This document shows positions 1 through 9,213 of a stretch of DNA of 51,371 nt, in pieces (the first letter of the stretch is position 1; every line of letters starts with the position of its first letter). The position numbers were made by a program, and so were the translations under genes. The DNA comes from Bacteroides timonensis (GTDB lineage: Bacteria > Bacteroidota > Bacteroidia > Bacteroidales > Bacteroidaceae): positions 1 to 51,371 of the forward strand of contig NZ_CBVI010000076.1 of NCBI RefSeq assembly GCF_000513195.1. The letters run 5' to 3'. Under the pieces are notes generated by a model. That model had not been told where the DNA came from and did no database searches. It saw nothing but the letters and a program-made list of their open reading frames with translations.

Positions 1-241
1 AACGCATCCCCATCGGTTATCGAAATTCTTTAATAGCAAGAAGATGCCTTCTCGCTATACTATCCGGTATTAATCTTTCTTTCGAAAGGCTATCCCGGAA
101 TAACCGGTAGGTTGGATACGTGTTACTCACCCGTGCGCCGGTCGCCATCAGTCTATTGCTAGACCATGCTGCCCCTCGACTTGCATGTGTTAAGCCTGTA
201 GCTAGCGTTCATCCTGAGCCAGGATCAAACTCTTCATTGTA
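1..241 (-). rRNA. 16S rRNA, 5' end (partial)
   Basis: Read leftward, the sequence holds the conserved start of bacterial 16S rRNA: GAAGAGTTTGATCCTGGCTC lies at about 217-236, followed by the usual early helices. The gene runs off the left edge, so only about the first 240 bases are present. The exact 5' end is uncertain by a few bases. It is transcribed from the tandem promoters at 499-893. Confidence 0.97.
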
Positions 242-437
242 AAAGTATTGTTATTACTAGTATGAATACTAGTGATTTTGCTCTGTTCAGGACGCTCGGT
301 TTATTAAAAGTTTTCAAATTACCTATATATATAAGTTACTTGACGGTTCTTTTTTTTATACCCAGAATGTACGTTCGGTTATTAATTATTCATTACCAAC
401 CACTGTAGCATTCTGCTCTTGTACTACTTGTATTGTT

Positions 438-458
438 TATGTAAATTCTTCAAAGATC
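438..458 (-). promoter_or_regulatory. boxA-like antitermination element in the rRNA leader
   Basis: The minus strand carries GATCTTTGAAGAATTTAC between the nearest promoter and the 16S gene. It resembles rRNA boxA elements (TGCTCTTTAACAATT type) that recruit Nus antitermination factors. The assignment rests on position and similarity only. Confidence 0.35.
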
Positions 459-498
459 GCTTCTTTTTAAAACTGCTTTTCTTTTCAGAAAGCGGATG

Positions 499-531
499 CA
501 AAGGTAAGAACTTTTAAGTATATCTTCCAAA
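499..531 (-). promoter_or_regulatory. rRNA promoter, proximal copy
   Basis: Minus strand: -7 element TACCTTTG at 506-499 and -33 element TTTG at 531-528, spaced 21 bases. An A-rich tract (complement of the T/C run at 543-562) lies just upstream of -33, as expected for an UP element. The start site should lie near 490, about 250 bases from the 16S gene. Confidence 0.75.
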
Positions 532-680
532 TAAATTCGAAAGTTTTTTTCTTTTTTCTTTTTCTCGTCGTCTCTCTTTGCGAAAGGGAGATAAAAGAGG
601 AAAGAGAAAGGAGTTCTTAGCAACACCGGTTTCTTAATCAGCAAGTCAATTATCGATTGCCTTCGTTCGGAAAGCGGGTG

Positions 681-713
681 CAAAGGTAAGAACTTTATCA
701 CATATCTTCCAAA
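681..713 (-). promoter_or_regulatory. rRNA promoter, middle copy
   Basis: Same arrangement as the proximal copy: TACCTTTG at 688-681, TTTG at 713-710, 21-base spacer, and an A-rich tract upstream (complement of 725-744). The flanks also match the proximal copy (AAAGCGGGTGCAAAGGTAAG against AAAGCGGATGCAAAGGTAAG), so it arose by duplication. Confidence 0.72.
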
Positions 714-861
714 TGTTTCCGGAAGTTTTTTTCTTTTTTTCTTTTAAAATGCTGTATTCTTGGTTGGAATTAAGGCAAAAGAAAAGAAAAACGTTGGAGT
801 TCCTACGCCGTTTCTGTCAGAATGTCAATTTCAAGGCTTACCGTCTCTTGGAAAGCGGATG

Positions 862-893
862 CAAAAGTAGGGCATATTACGATTCAATCCAAA
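862..893 (-). promoter_or_regulatory. rRNA promoter, distal copy
   Basis: TACTTTTG at 869-862 with TTTG at 893-890, a 20-base spacer, and the shared GGAAAGCGGATGCAAAAG flank. It is the most diverged of the three and lacks the long A-rich tract upstream. Confidence 0.6.
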
Positions 894-937
894 TATATCT
901 ATCACTTTTTCACCATATTTCTGAAACAATTTTGTAA

Positions 938-1328
938 CTAACTGATTGATAAGGATGTTGTAGAACATAAATTTAAAAGGAAGTATGAAAGGGGGTGGAA
1001 GGGGATACATTATATATATACGTGCGCGTGATGAAGGCGAAAAGGAACAGGAGGCTATGATATTATAATCAAGTACAGATATGCTATATAATAAATTTGG
1101 TATAAACTCGGTACAGATTCGGTACAAATTCGGTTAATAATGCTATTTTAATAGTTTAAACCGAATTTGCTACATAGATAACAAGAAATTAAAGAGAAAA
1201 AGGTACGGAAGAAGAGAACCGGGAGAGAAGAAGAAAGAAACGGAAAGTGAAGAAGAAAAAAAAGAAAAAGAAGTATTCTCCCAGTTATTTATGATAGCTT
1301 TGCAGTCAGAAATAAAATACAAAGAACT
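938..1328. other. gene-free stretch with iterated repeats and a purine tract
   Basis: I see no credible gene from 242 to 1328. Apart from the rRNA promoters it holds an iterated TCGGTAC-type repeat at about 1096-1133 (aactcggtac, gattcggtac, aattcggtta) with an inverted partner aaaccgaattt near 1157, and an almost pure-purine tract at about 1190-1272. A possible promoter for the next gene is TAGCTTTG at 1295-1302, with no convincing -33 element. Confidence 0.5.
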
Positions 1329-1982
1329 ATGGCAAAAATAAAAGAAGATATTTTCAGCGGCTTTTCAGGGAAATTAGGAAATGTGGTAGGATGCAAAGGA
1401 AAAAACGGATATTACCTCCGTACAAGACCCGAAAAATACAGAGATGCAAAAAGCAAAGGACAAATGCAGCAGCGAAGCAAATTCATGTTGGCCAATGAAC
1501 TCTTGAAAAACTTCACTCCATTGTTACGTATCGGATACAGGTATTGTGACGGAAAACGTTCGGGCTTTACTGCCGCAATGTCATACGTCATGGCCAATGC
1601 CATATGTCAAGGCGAGGAAGGAACAAGCATTGATTACGAAAAGGTAAAAATAGCACAAGGCACACTGACCACCGCAACGGAAGCCAAAGTAGAGTTGGAA
1701 AAAAGCAAAGCCATCTTCACATGGAAGGACAACAGCGGCCGGGGTGACGCACAGCCGGAAGACAACGTGATGACACTGGTGTACAACAGGATGAAAGGGC
1801 AAGCTGTTTATCAGCTCCACAGCGCACAGCGCAGCGACGGTTATTGCGAGCTCCCCTTACCGGAAGAGTGGCAGAAGGAGGATCTCACAGTATACATAGC
1901 TTTGGAGAATGAAGAAAGAATGTGTGTATCGAACAGTGAATGCCTATGGAATGGCGTATGCATAGAAAGAAATACGGATTAA
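1329..1982 (+). CDS. DUF6266 family protein
   Basis: 217-residue protein of unknown function. Its N-terminus (GFSGKLGNVVGCKGKNGYYL, then RTRP) matches the glycine-rich signature I associate with DUF6266, a family common in Bacteroidetes. No signal peptide, membrane segment or catalytic motif is visible, so a cytoplasmic location is likely. The ATG follows an A-rich leader, and a TAGCTTTG element sits 27-34 bases upstream. The next gene starts 80 bases downstream on the same strand. Family assignment is from the motif only. Confidence 0.75.
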   Translation: MAKIKEDIFSGFSGKLGNVVGCKGKNGYYLRTRPEKYRDAKSKGQMQQRSKFMLANELLKNFTPLLRIGYRYCDGKRSGFTAAMSYVMANAICQGEEGTSIDYEKVKIAQGTLTTATEAKVELEKSKAIFTWKDNSGRGDAQPEDNVMTLVYNRMKGQAVYQLHSAQRSDGYCELPLPEEWQKEDLTVYIALENEERMCVSNSECLWNGVCIERNTD

Positions 1983-2062
1983 TTGCAAGGCAATAAAAAG
2001 CACGTTGCAATATAATACATTAATTTTCATCTATTTATCTCACCTTAAAAACAAGAAACAAT

Positions 2063-3058
2063 ATGTTCACAACTACTATGAATGATGCCGAGATACAACG
2101 GGAAGCCCGAAAAGATTTCTTTGAACTCAGCACCAAAGTACGCATTGCCACCGAACGCTTCAATCGCAGGCATTGTGACTTGATAAACTACAGCCAGCTT
2201 CAACTAAACGACGTTCCCGTCAGCCTGATAAGCAAAAGTGTGGAAAGCCGCAAATGGCGCACAAGAAGAAATAACACATGGACATCTCACTTCAGATTCA
2301 AAAATGAAATTGCAGGAAGCCATATAGAGATAGAATACCACCTCTATACAGCCGTACTTCGTACCGGCGGAACAGAATATATCTTTCTGAATAACCTTAT
2401 CTCTCCTGTCGTCGAACGTTTTACCATGCATTTTATCGAACGTTACAAAGAGCGTCACCTCAAACCGCACGGCATTGATACGAGGAGCATGCCCGTCCCA
2501 CTCCACTTCAAGATAAACAATCCGGATTGCATTATGGGACGTTATTACAAGACTACGGATATTGACATAGAAGAAGGTACTCATAAAATGTTTTGGATTG
2601 CCCCGGAAGGCATATATGTAACTGATTATATTGAGGGAATGCTGACTTACATCACTTTTATGGACAAAGACGATTTGTCACCCCTTAAAAAACAGGTTTA
2701 TGAAGAGGAAATTGTATGGGACCTGATGCGTTGCGTTGTCGATAAAAGCCGTAGCGAAGAAGAACGTACAAGAGCCTCCTTCCGTTTGGCAAGTACCGCC
2801 AACCTGGGACGCATCTTCGAGCGATTCGCCAAACGAAACGTAGCGGATGACGACAACGGTGAAAAGCAGAAACTGTTGCTGCGTATCAGAAAGGAAATGG
2901 CAGGACAAGAAGCCATGTTTCAGGAGGTGAAAGAGCAGGCCCAACAGCGGGAAAAAGAAAAGTTGCGAAAAAACAGAGTTACCGGAGCACTCAATACCAA
3001 TAGTCTTATTGACGAAGTGGAAATCAAAAGTTACGATATACAGCACTTCGACAAATAA
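2063..3058 (+). CDS. hypothetical protein
   Basis: 331 residues; I do not recognise the family. It is a soluble, highly charged protein without a signal peptide. The C-terminal third (about 220-320) is helical and rich in Lys, Glu and Gln (for example FQEVKEQAQQREKEKLRKNR), suggesting a coiled coil. ATG at 2063 follows an A-rich leader; an in-frame ATG at 2078 is an alternative. It lies 80 bases after the DUF6266 gene and may be co-transcribed with it. A strong hairpin follows at 3121-3152. Confidence 0.7.
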   Translation: MFTTTMNDAEIQREARKDFFELSTKVRIATERFNRRHCDLINYSQLQLNDVPVSLISKSVESRKWRTRRNNTWTSHFRFKNEIAGSHIEIEYHLYTAVLRTGGTEYIFLNNLISPVVERFTMHFIERYKERHLKPHGIDTRSMPVPLHFKINNPDCIMGRYYKTTDIDIEEGTHKMFWIAPEGIYVTDYIEGMLTYITFMDKDDLSPLKKQVYEEEIVWDLMRCVVDKSRSEEERTRASFRLASTANLGRIFERFAKRNVADDDNGEKQKLLLRIRKEMAGQEAMFQEVKEQAQQREKEKLRKNRVTGALNTNSLIDEVEIKSYDIQHFDK

Positions 3059-3120
3059 ACAAAAAGCGGCTCAAAAAAAAGCTGTAAATGTACCGTTCGG
3101 AGAACAAGCAAAACGGAAGC

Positions 3121-3152
3121 GGGCCGCCACGGAATCGCTTCCACGGCAGCCC
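3121..3152. terminator. hairpin between convergent genes
   Basis: Stem GGGCCGCC (3121-3128) pairs with GGCAGCCC (3145-3152) with one mismatch; after an AC/AC internal loop, GGAA pairs with TTCC around a TCGC loop. It lies between the convergent ends of the hypothetical gene and the efflux operon and could stop both transcripts. There is no long T-run on either side. Confidence 0.5.
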
Positions 3153-3196
3153 TTCTTCATTGAAGTAAAGTAACAGAAAGAGAGTATGATACAGTT

Positions 3197-4561
3197 TTAA
3201 TTCTGTCCGCCTCCCAACGCTTGGAATAGGTTAATTAAGCTTTGTATTTCGGTAAAATGATTAGCGGTCTGCGACAATTGTGCGCTAAGCAATGTCTGCC
3301 GGGCTGTGAGTACTTCCAGATAAGTGGTATTGCCATGCTCCATCAGCAAGGAAGTACTTCTCAGGGCGGTTTGTAAAGAAGCGACCTGTTTATCCAACAG
3401 AAGTTTCTTGCCCTGGCTGGTCTGATAAGCCGTTAAAGCATCGTTCACCTCGCTGCCTGCATTGAGCAAGGTTTGCTGGAAGCCAAGTGCGGCTTCTTCC
3501 TGCTGCGCACGGGCAATGCGATACTGGGCAACTACCTGTCCGCGGTTGAAGAGCGGTTGCGTCAACGATCCTACAGCAGATGCCAGAAACTTGCCCGGAT
3601 TGAGTATCATCACTCCGGCAGAGTTCGTCCAGCCGGCACTTCCACTTAAAGTAATGGAGGGATAGAAAGCCGAACGGGCCTTATTGGTACCATAGAACGC
3701 TGCTTCGAGTGAACGCTCGGCACTGCGGACATCGGGACGACCGGAAAGCATCTGCACCGGAATACCTACCGAAAAGTCGGCGGGGAACTGCTGCTGCGCC
3801 AGACTACCACGTTCATAATGACGGGGTGTTTCAGCCAACAGAAGGGCAAGACTGTTCTCTGTCTGGTTGATTTGCTTCCTCAAGTCGAGCACGGAACCCT
3901 GTACCTGATAGTACGTCGCCTCCATCTGCGATACGGCCGATTCATTCGCCATTCCGGCATTCATCAGGGCACGAGTAGACGCCACGGTTTCTTTCCACGC
4001 TTCTTCCGTTTGCCGGGAAATGGCAAGTTGCTCGTCGAGCATCAGCAGCGTATAATAGGTATTGGCTATCCCAGCTATCAGTTGGGTACGGACAGCCTGA
4101 CGATAATCCTCACTTTGAGCATAAAGAGCTTGCGACTGTTTCTTGGCATTGCGCATACGGCCGAAGACATCCAACTCCCAACTGGCAGTGACGGGCAACG
4201 AATAAGTTTGCGTTGCCTTTTGCGTATCGAAACTACTCACGGTTCCCTGCGGAGCAAGAGCAAAGGCAGGCAGGAAAGCTAGTTTGGCAGACATCAGTGT
4301 TGCCTGTGCTTCCTCTACGCGAAGCTGGGCAGACTGATAATCAGTATTGGTCTGCAATCCCACTTCAATGAGGGATTGCAGATAAGGATCGGTGAAGAGT
4401 TCCCGCCAATCCATATTGCCCAGACTGGCGGTGTCTTCGGCCACTACTTCCCCGCCATAAAGCTGGTCGGGGACGGAAGTAACGGGCTCGTATTTAGTAT
4501 AGATGCCACAACTGCTCAGCAGCAGGCCGGTGACAGCTAATGTGATGATTTGCTTTTTCAT
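3197..4561 (-). CDS. RND efflux outer-membrane factor (TolC/NodT type lipoprotein)
   Basis: 454 residues; the outer-membrane channel of a tripartite multidrug pump. The N-terminus is a lipoprotein signal (TGLLLSSCGIYTKYEP) with acylated Cys18. The body shows the two long helical hairpin repeats of the family, for example LRVEEAQATLMSAKLAFLPA and LEAAFYGTNKARSAFYPS, the latter after the conserved GRPDVRSAERSLEAA segment. It is the last gene of the operon, and its ATG overlaps the stop of the 44-residue ORF upstream (ATGA), indicating translational coupling. Confidence 0.95.
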   Translation of the reverse strand: MKKQIITLAVTGLLLSSCGIYTKYEPVTSVPDQLYGGEVVAEDTASLGNMDWRELFTDPYLQSLIEVGLQTNTDYQSAQLRVEEAQATLMSAKLAFLPAFALAPQGTVSSFDTQKATQTYSLPVTASWELDVFGRMRNAKKQSQALYAQSEDYRQAVRTQLIAGIANTYYTLLMLDEQLAISRQTEEAWKETVASTRALMNAGMANESAVSQMEATYYQVQGSVLDLRKQINQTENSLALLLAETPRHYERGSLAQQQFPADFSVGIPVQMLSGRPDVRSAERSLEAAFYGTNKARSAFYPSITLSGSAGWTNSAGVMILNPGKFLASAVGSLTQPLFNRGQVVAQYRIARAQQEEAALGFQQTLLNAGSEVNDALTAYQTSQGKKLLLDKQVASLQTALRSTSLLMEHGNTTYLEVLTARQTLLSAQLSQTANHFTEIQSLINLFQALGGGQN

Positions 4562-4692
4562 TCTTCAGTATCTTTAATATGTTTCCTAGAATTGATTTTA
4601 TCAATAATGCACCATAGAATAGCAGCAATGCAATACGCTATCAACTGCTCTACCCAAAATATGTCACCTTGATACATCATCTTTTCTTTCAT
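4558..4692 (-). CDS. 44-residue single-pass membrane microprotein of the efflux operon
   Basis: A 44-codon ORF exactly filling the space between the pump and outer-membrane-factor genes. Its ATG (4692) directly follows the pump's TAA, and its TGA overlaps the next gene's ATG as ATGA. The product begins MKEKMMYQGD, has one hydrophobic helix at about 11-30 (IFWVEQLIAYCIAAILWCII), and ends in a charged tail (DKINSRKHIKDTEE). A negative N-terminal flank and positive C-terminal flank suggest N-out/C-in. By analogy with AcrZ, which binds AcrB, it could be a pump-associated subunit; that role is inference. Junction geometry and membrane character argue against chance. Confidence 0.72.
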   Translation of the reverse strand: MKEKMMYQGDIFWVEQLIAYCIAAILWCIIDKINSRKHIKDTEE

Positions 4693-7600
4693 TTATTTAT
4701 TATTCCGTTCAGCTTCACTCTTCTCCTTCTCAAGCAACACTTGTACGTCTGCTTCTTCCTCCATCGGCGGACGGATCTTCTCCTGCAAGAATTCAAAGAT
4801 GATATAGAAGACAGGTACTACGAACAGCAATGCCAGTGTACCTACAAGCATACCTCCTACAACACCCGCACCCAGCGAACTGTTACCATTAGCACCCGCA
4901 CCGGAAGAGAACATCAACGGAAGCATACCAAAAATCATTGTCAACACCGTCATCAGGATGGGACGCAAGCGGACCTGCGCGGCAGAATAAGCTGATTCCA
5001 CAATACCCATTCCTTTACGACGACGCTCTATGGCGTATTCCGTAATCAGGATAGCCGTCTTGGCCAGCAAACCAATTAACATAATCACACCTGTTTGTAG
5101 GTAGATGTTATTCTCCAGCCCGAGCAATTTGGCAAACAGGAATGATCCCATCAATCCGAACGGTACGGAGAAAATAACGGCAAACGGTACAAAGAAACTT
5201 TCGTAAAGACATGCCAGAATCAGATAGATAAGGAATATGCAAATGGCATAGATGAAAATAGTCTGTGCACCACCACTACTTGCTTCTTCGCGTGCCATAC
5301 CACCATATTCATATCCGTAGCCCGTAGGCAAAGTCTGTTCGGCCACCTCTTCAATCACCTTCTGCACTTCACCGGAAGAGTAACCTTCGGCAGGATTTAC
5401 ATTGGCAGAGATAGAGCTATACAGGTTGAAACGATTGGTTGTTTCCGGTCCCAACACTTTCTTCAGTGTTACAAACTGACTTACCGGAGCCATTTCCGTA
5501 CCATTCCGTACAAACATATTGTCCAGAGATTGCTCGTCCAGGCGGTATTCAGGCGAAGCCTGCATCATCACACGATACACTTTACCGAACTGGTTATAGT
5601 TGGATATGTACGCACCACCGCAATAGCTGCCCAATGCATCGAGCACTGCTCCCGGAGAAATACCGGCACGCTTACATTTAGCCGCATCTACTTCTACCGA
5701 TACCTGCGGGAAATTGATGGCATATGCCGTGTAAGCCATAGCTACTTCCGGACGCTGATTCAACGCACCGAGGAACTCCATTACCGACTGGTAGAATGTT
5801 TCCATATCGCCACCCGTCTTGTCCTGAAGGTTCAGTTCGAGGGAGTTACCCATACCATATCCCGGAATCATAGCGGGCTGGAAACTGAATACCTGTGCTT
5901 CCTTAATGCCATAGAACTGTCCATTGAGGCGGGCAACCACGGCATCCGAACTGTGCTCCTTCCCTTTTCGTTCGCTCCAGTCCTTCAAGCGCACAATGAT
6001 TGTACCGTAAGAAGTTCCCTGACCGGATATAAGTCCATAGCCTGCTACACGGGCATAATGTTCTATTTCGGGCGTATCCTGCAGAATATCTTCCAGTTTA
6101 TCCATTACCTTCGTTGTTTCATCAAGCGTGCTTCCCGGTGAGATACTGACGTTCACCATGATGACACCCTGGTCTTCCTGAGGAACAAGTCCCGTTTTGG
6201 TAGTGCTCATCAGATAAACCAACAATGCAATAGCGGCTATCAATGAAGTCCATACCATCCAGCGGTGGCGGATGAAGAACATCACACCTTTCTTATATTT
6301 ACCCAGCACAGCGTTGAACGAGGCATTGTAAGCTGCGCGTACCCGTCCGTTAATACTCTTGGCACTCTTGGTCCCGTCCGACGGGCGCATCATGATAGCA
6401 CACAAGGCCGGGCATAGCGTCAAAGCCGAAATCATGGAAATACCTACGGCAGTTGCCATCGTGATACCGAACTGTGTATAGAATACACCGGAAGTTCCTC
6501 CCATAAATGTTACAGGGATAAACACTGCCATGAATACACAGGTACAGGAGATGATAGCCATCGTCACATCGCCCATCGCATCTTTGGTAGCGAGATAAGA
6601 AGATTTGTATCCGGCATCAAATTTGGACTGCACCGCTTCCACCACCACAATGGCATCGTCCACCACCGTACCAATGGCAAGCACCAGTGCAAACAGTGTC
6701 AGGATGTTCAGACTGAATCCCGCAGCCACCAGGCAGGCAAACGTACCTACCAGCGACACTATAATGGATATGGACGGGATGAGTGTACTCTTCAAGTCCT
6801 GCAAGAAGAAATACACCACCAAGATAACCAGGATAATAGCGATGATTAATGTTTCTACCACATTGTGGATAGATGCGAACAGGAAGTCGTTGGAACTCAT
6901 CATCGTGACGAACTCTGTTCCCTCCGGCAGACTCTTTTCCATCTGCTTCATCTGGGCAGTAATTTCCTTATTCACAGCGGTTGCATTGGAGCCTGCCGTC
7001 TGGAATACCATGTAAAGAACCGCCGGTTTGCTATCCATCTCACTGCGGAAGCTATAAGTCATCGTACCCAATTGTACGTCGGCCACATCTTTCAGGCGGA
7101 GTACAGAGCCGTCTTTCTGCGAACGGATCACCGTATTCTGGAACTCTTCCACACTCTTCAACCGTCCGCGATACTTCATGGTGAACTGGAAGACATTCTT
7201 CGAACTCTCACCCAGAGAACCGGTAGGAGCTTCAATGTTCTGCTCACCCAGCACGGCAGTAATATCCGAAGGAACCAGGGCATATTGTGCCATCCGTTCC
7301 GGCTTCAACCAGATACGCATACTGTACGTATCACCCAATTCCATTACATCCCCTACCCCCTCTACACGTTTAATCTGAGGCAGTACATTGATGTCCAGAT
7401 AATTGGCAAGGAACGTCTGATCATAACGCCCGTCGTTGCAGACCAAAGCACCAATCTGGAGGAAACTGGTCTGACGCTTCTGCGTACTCACACCGATTTT
7501 GGTTACCTCGGCCGGCAGTAACCCCTGTGCCTTAGCGACACGGTTTTGCACATTCACTGCCGCCATGTCCGGGTCCGTACCTTGCTTGAAGTAGACCTGT

Positions 7601-7872
7601 ATAATAGCAAGGCCGGAGTTGGATGCCGTAGAAGTGATATACATCATATTCTCCACACCATTGATACTCTCTTCCAGCGGCATGATGACGCTGTTCATTA
7701 CCGCCTCGGCATCGGCACCCGTATACTGGGCACTTACATATACTGTGGGAGGTGCAATGTCCGGATACTGCTCTACCGGCAGCGTAAGGAGCGAAATAAG
7801 CCCTATGACCAGAATCAGCACGGAGATGGAGATAGCCATCACCGGCCGCTTTATAAATACATTTCCTTTCAT
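4693..7872 (-). CDS. RND multidrug efflux pump, inner-membrane transporter (HAE1/AcrB type)
   Basis: 1059 residues, full length for the HAE1 family; a proton-driven exporter of hydrophobic or amphiphilic drugs working as a trimer. The N-terminus (FIKRPVMAISISVLILVIG) is TM1. The proton-relay pair lies in TM4 as Asp405-Asp406 (GTVVDD), and the partner lysine is in GLLAKTAILITEYA near the C-terminal TM bundle. Two large periplasmic loops follow TM1 and TM7 as usual. It starts 15 bases after the adaptor gene and abuts the microprotein gene. Bacteroides homologues are called BmeB; which paralogue this is cannot be told. Confidence 0.96.
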   Translation of the reverse strand: MKGNVFIKRPVMAISISVLILVIGLISLLTLPVEQYPDIAPPTVYVSAQYTGADAEAVMNSVIMPLEESINGVENMMYITSTASNSGLAIIQVYFKQGTDPDMAAVNVQNRVAKAQGLLPAEVTKIGVSTQKRQTSFLQIGALVCNDGRYDQTFLANYLDINVLPQIKRVEGVGDVMELGDTYSMRIWLKPERMAQYALVPSDITAVLGEQNIEAPTGSLGESSKNVFQFTMKYRGRLKSVEEFQNTVIRSQKDGSVLRLKDVADVQLGTMTYSFRSEMDSKPAVLYMVFQTAGSNATAVNKEITAQMKQMEKSLPEGTEFVTMMSSNDFLFASIHNVVETLIIAIILVILVVYFFLQDLKSTLIPSISIIVSLVGTFACLVAAGFSLNILTLFALVLAIGTVVDDAIVVVEAVQSKFDAGYKSSYLATKDAMGDVTMAIISCTCVFMAVFIPVTFMGGTSGVFYTQFGITMATAVGISMISALTLCPALCAIMMRPSDGTKSAKSINGRVRAAYNASFNAVLGKYKKGVMFFIRHRWMVWTSLIAAIALLVYLMSTTKTGLVPQEDQGVIMVNVSISPGSTLDETTKVMDKLEDILQDTPEIEHYARVAGYGLISGQGTSYGTIIVRLKDWSERKGKEHSSDAVVARLNGQFYGIKEAQVFSFQPAMIPGYGMGNSLELNLQDKTGGDMETFYQSVMEFLGALNQRPEVAMAYTAYAINFPQVSVEVDAAKCKRAGISPGAVLDALGSYCGGAYISNYNQFGKVYRVMMQASPEYRLDEQSLDNMFVRNGTEMAPVSQFVTLKKVLGPETTNRFNLYSSISANVNPAEGYSSGEVQKVIEEVAEQTLPTGYGYEYGGMAREEASSGGAQTIFIYAICIFLIYLILACLYESFFVPFAVIFSVPFGLMGSFLFAKLLGLENNIYLQTGVIMLIGLLAKTAILITEYAIERRRKGMGIVESAYSAAQVRLRPILMTVLTMIFGMLPLMFSSGAGANGNSSLGAGVVGGMLVGTLALLFVVPVFYIIFEFLQEKIRPPMEEEADVQVLLEKEKSEAERNNK

Positions 7873-7887
7873 AATTTGTCTCCCTTC

Positions 7888-8991
7888 TTATTTTACTTGT
7901 GTGCCCTCGCGCATTAATCCGGCACCTTCCGATATAATTTCATCACCGGATTGTAATCCGCTGAGCACCACATATTCGCGCCCGTCGCTTATTCCGGCTA
8001 CAGTGATCAGTGTAGAGACGGCTTTACCGTCCACTACCTTATATACCACAACTTTGTCCTGCATCTGCACAGTGGCTCCCTGCGGAATGGCAATGCAATC
8101 CTTATAGATGCTGGGCACCACTACCGTACCGGATGCTCCGCTATGAAGCAGGCGTGATTCGTTAGGAAATACCACGCGCGCCATTACAGTGCCCGTCTGA
8201 CGGTCGATAACTCCACTAATGGATTCTATGACACCTTTCTTATTATATACCGAATTATCATTCAGTATCAGTTCCACTTCCGGCATGTTCTTCAGAGCTT
8301 CATCCATGCTACCATACTGGCGTGTAAGGGCAAGTAACTGATTCTCAGTCATGGAAAAATAGACATACATATCCGAATTGTCACTGACCGTAGTCAACGG
8401 ATACGGCAGGTTGGCACCTACCAATGCACCCACGCGATAGGGTAATGCACCCACTACTCCGTCACTGGGACTTTTCACTTCAGTATAGGAAAGATTGTTG
8501 CGTGCGTTCACTTCCTGGGCTTCGGCCTGCGTCAGCTGTGCTTTGGCAGTGAGATAGGTGTTCTCAGCTGTTTTCAGACTGAACTCTGAAACTACTTTCT
8601 GTGCATACAACTCTTTATTGCTGTTGTAGGTGAGTTCGGCAGTCGCCATTGCAGCACGTGCGGCTTCCACATTGGCAACGGCAGTCTTGAGCGCAGCTCT
8701 GTAGGGAATCTGATCGATAACGAAAAGCAACTGCCCACGGCGAACTGTCTGTCCTTCAGTCACACAAAGTTTTTCGATAGTACCCGATACTTGCGGATAG
8801 ATATCAATGTCCTGCCGCCCACGGATAGTGGCCGAATACGAAGTGGAAAGTTCTTTATCCGCCGCTTTTACTTCCATTATTGCATAAGAAGGTTTCACTC
8901 CCGCATCCGTTGCCTGTTTGCAAGATGCCACCCACACTGTACAACCGACAATCCCTATCAGCCGTAACCATTTTTTGTTCACTGTAATCAT
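7888..8991 (-). CDS. RND efflux periplasmic adaptor (membrane fusion lipoprotein)
   Basis: 367 residues; links the RND pump to the outer-membrane channel. I chose ATG 8991, not the upstream ATG 9084, because it begins a lipoprotein signal (MITVNKKW, then GCTVWVASCKQA with a lipobox Cys) and because the -7-like element at 9026-9033 would lie inside the longer reading. Visible domains are the split biotinyl-lipoyl segments (IDIYPQVSGTIEKLCVTEGQ and TEVKSPSDGVVGALPY), a helical hairpin between them, and C-terminal beta-barrel and membrane-proximal parts. First gene of the operon. Confidence 0.95.
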   Translation of the reverse strand: MITVNKKWLRLIGIVGCTVWVASCKQATDAGVKPSYAIMEVKAADKELSTSYSATIRGRQDIDIYPQVSGTIEKLCVTEGQTVRRGQLLFVIDQIPYRAALKTAVANVEAARAAMATAELTYNSNKELYAQKVVSEFSLKTAENTYLTAKAQLTQAEAQEVNARNNLSYTEVKSPSDGVVGALPYRVGALVGANLPYPLTTVSDNSDMYVYFSMTENQLLALTRQYGSMDEALKNMPEVELILNDNSVYNKKGVIESISGVIDRQTGTVMARVVFPNESRLLHSGASGTVVVPSIYKDCIAIPQGATVQMQDKVVVYKVVDGKAVSTLITVAGISDGREYVVLSGLQSGDEIISEGAGLMREGTQVK

Positions 8992-9025
8992 ACTTACTCT
9001 AATTGTCTTTTTATTAAAACTGGGA

Positions 9026-9033
9026 CAAATGTA
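9026..9033 (-). promoter_or_regulatory. probable promoter -7 element of the efflux operon
   Basis: Minus-strand TACATTTG fits the Bacteroides -7 consensus and would place the start about 28 bases before the adaptor ATG. I found no TTTG at the right distance upstream, so it may be activator-dependent, which would suit the divergent AraC gene. Confidence 0.45.
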
Positions 9034-9213
9034 GGAGAAAGGAACAAAGCCATAGTGATCAATTTTCCCCCAAGAATGTCCCATTTTCGTTATTCATCAC
9101 TTTTAAAGCTAACTAATTATCAATAAGCATCATATAGAACAATATTAAAGGATAATAGGACATCCTGTTTTCCCCATAATTTACCAACTTTGCAAAAAGA
9201 AAAATGAAATAAT

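Noticed and set aside
450..1127. Short ORFs on both strands upstream of the 16S gene
   Set aside because: They overlap the tandem promoter repeats, have low-complexity composition from T/C-rich tracts and show no start-site context.
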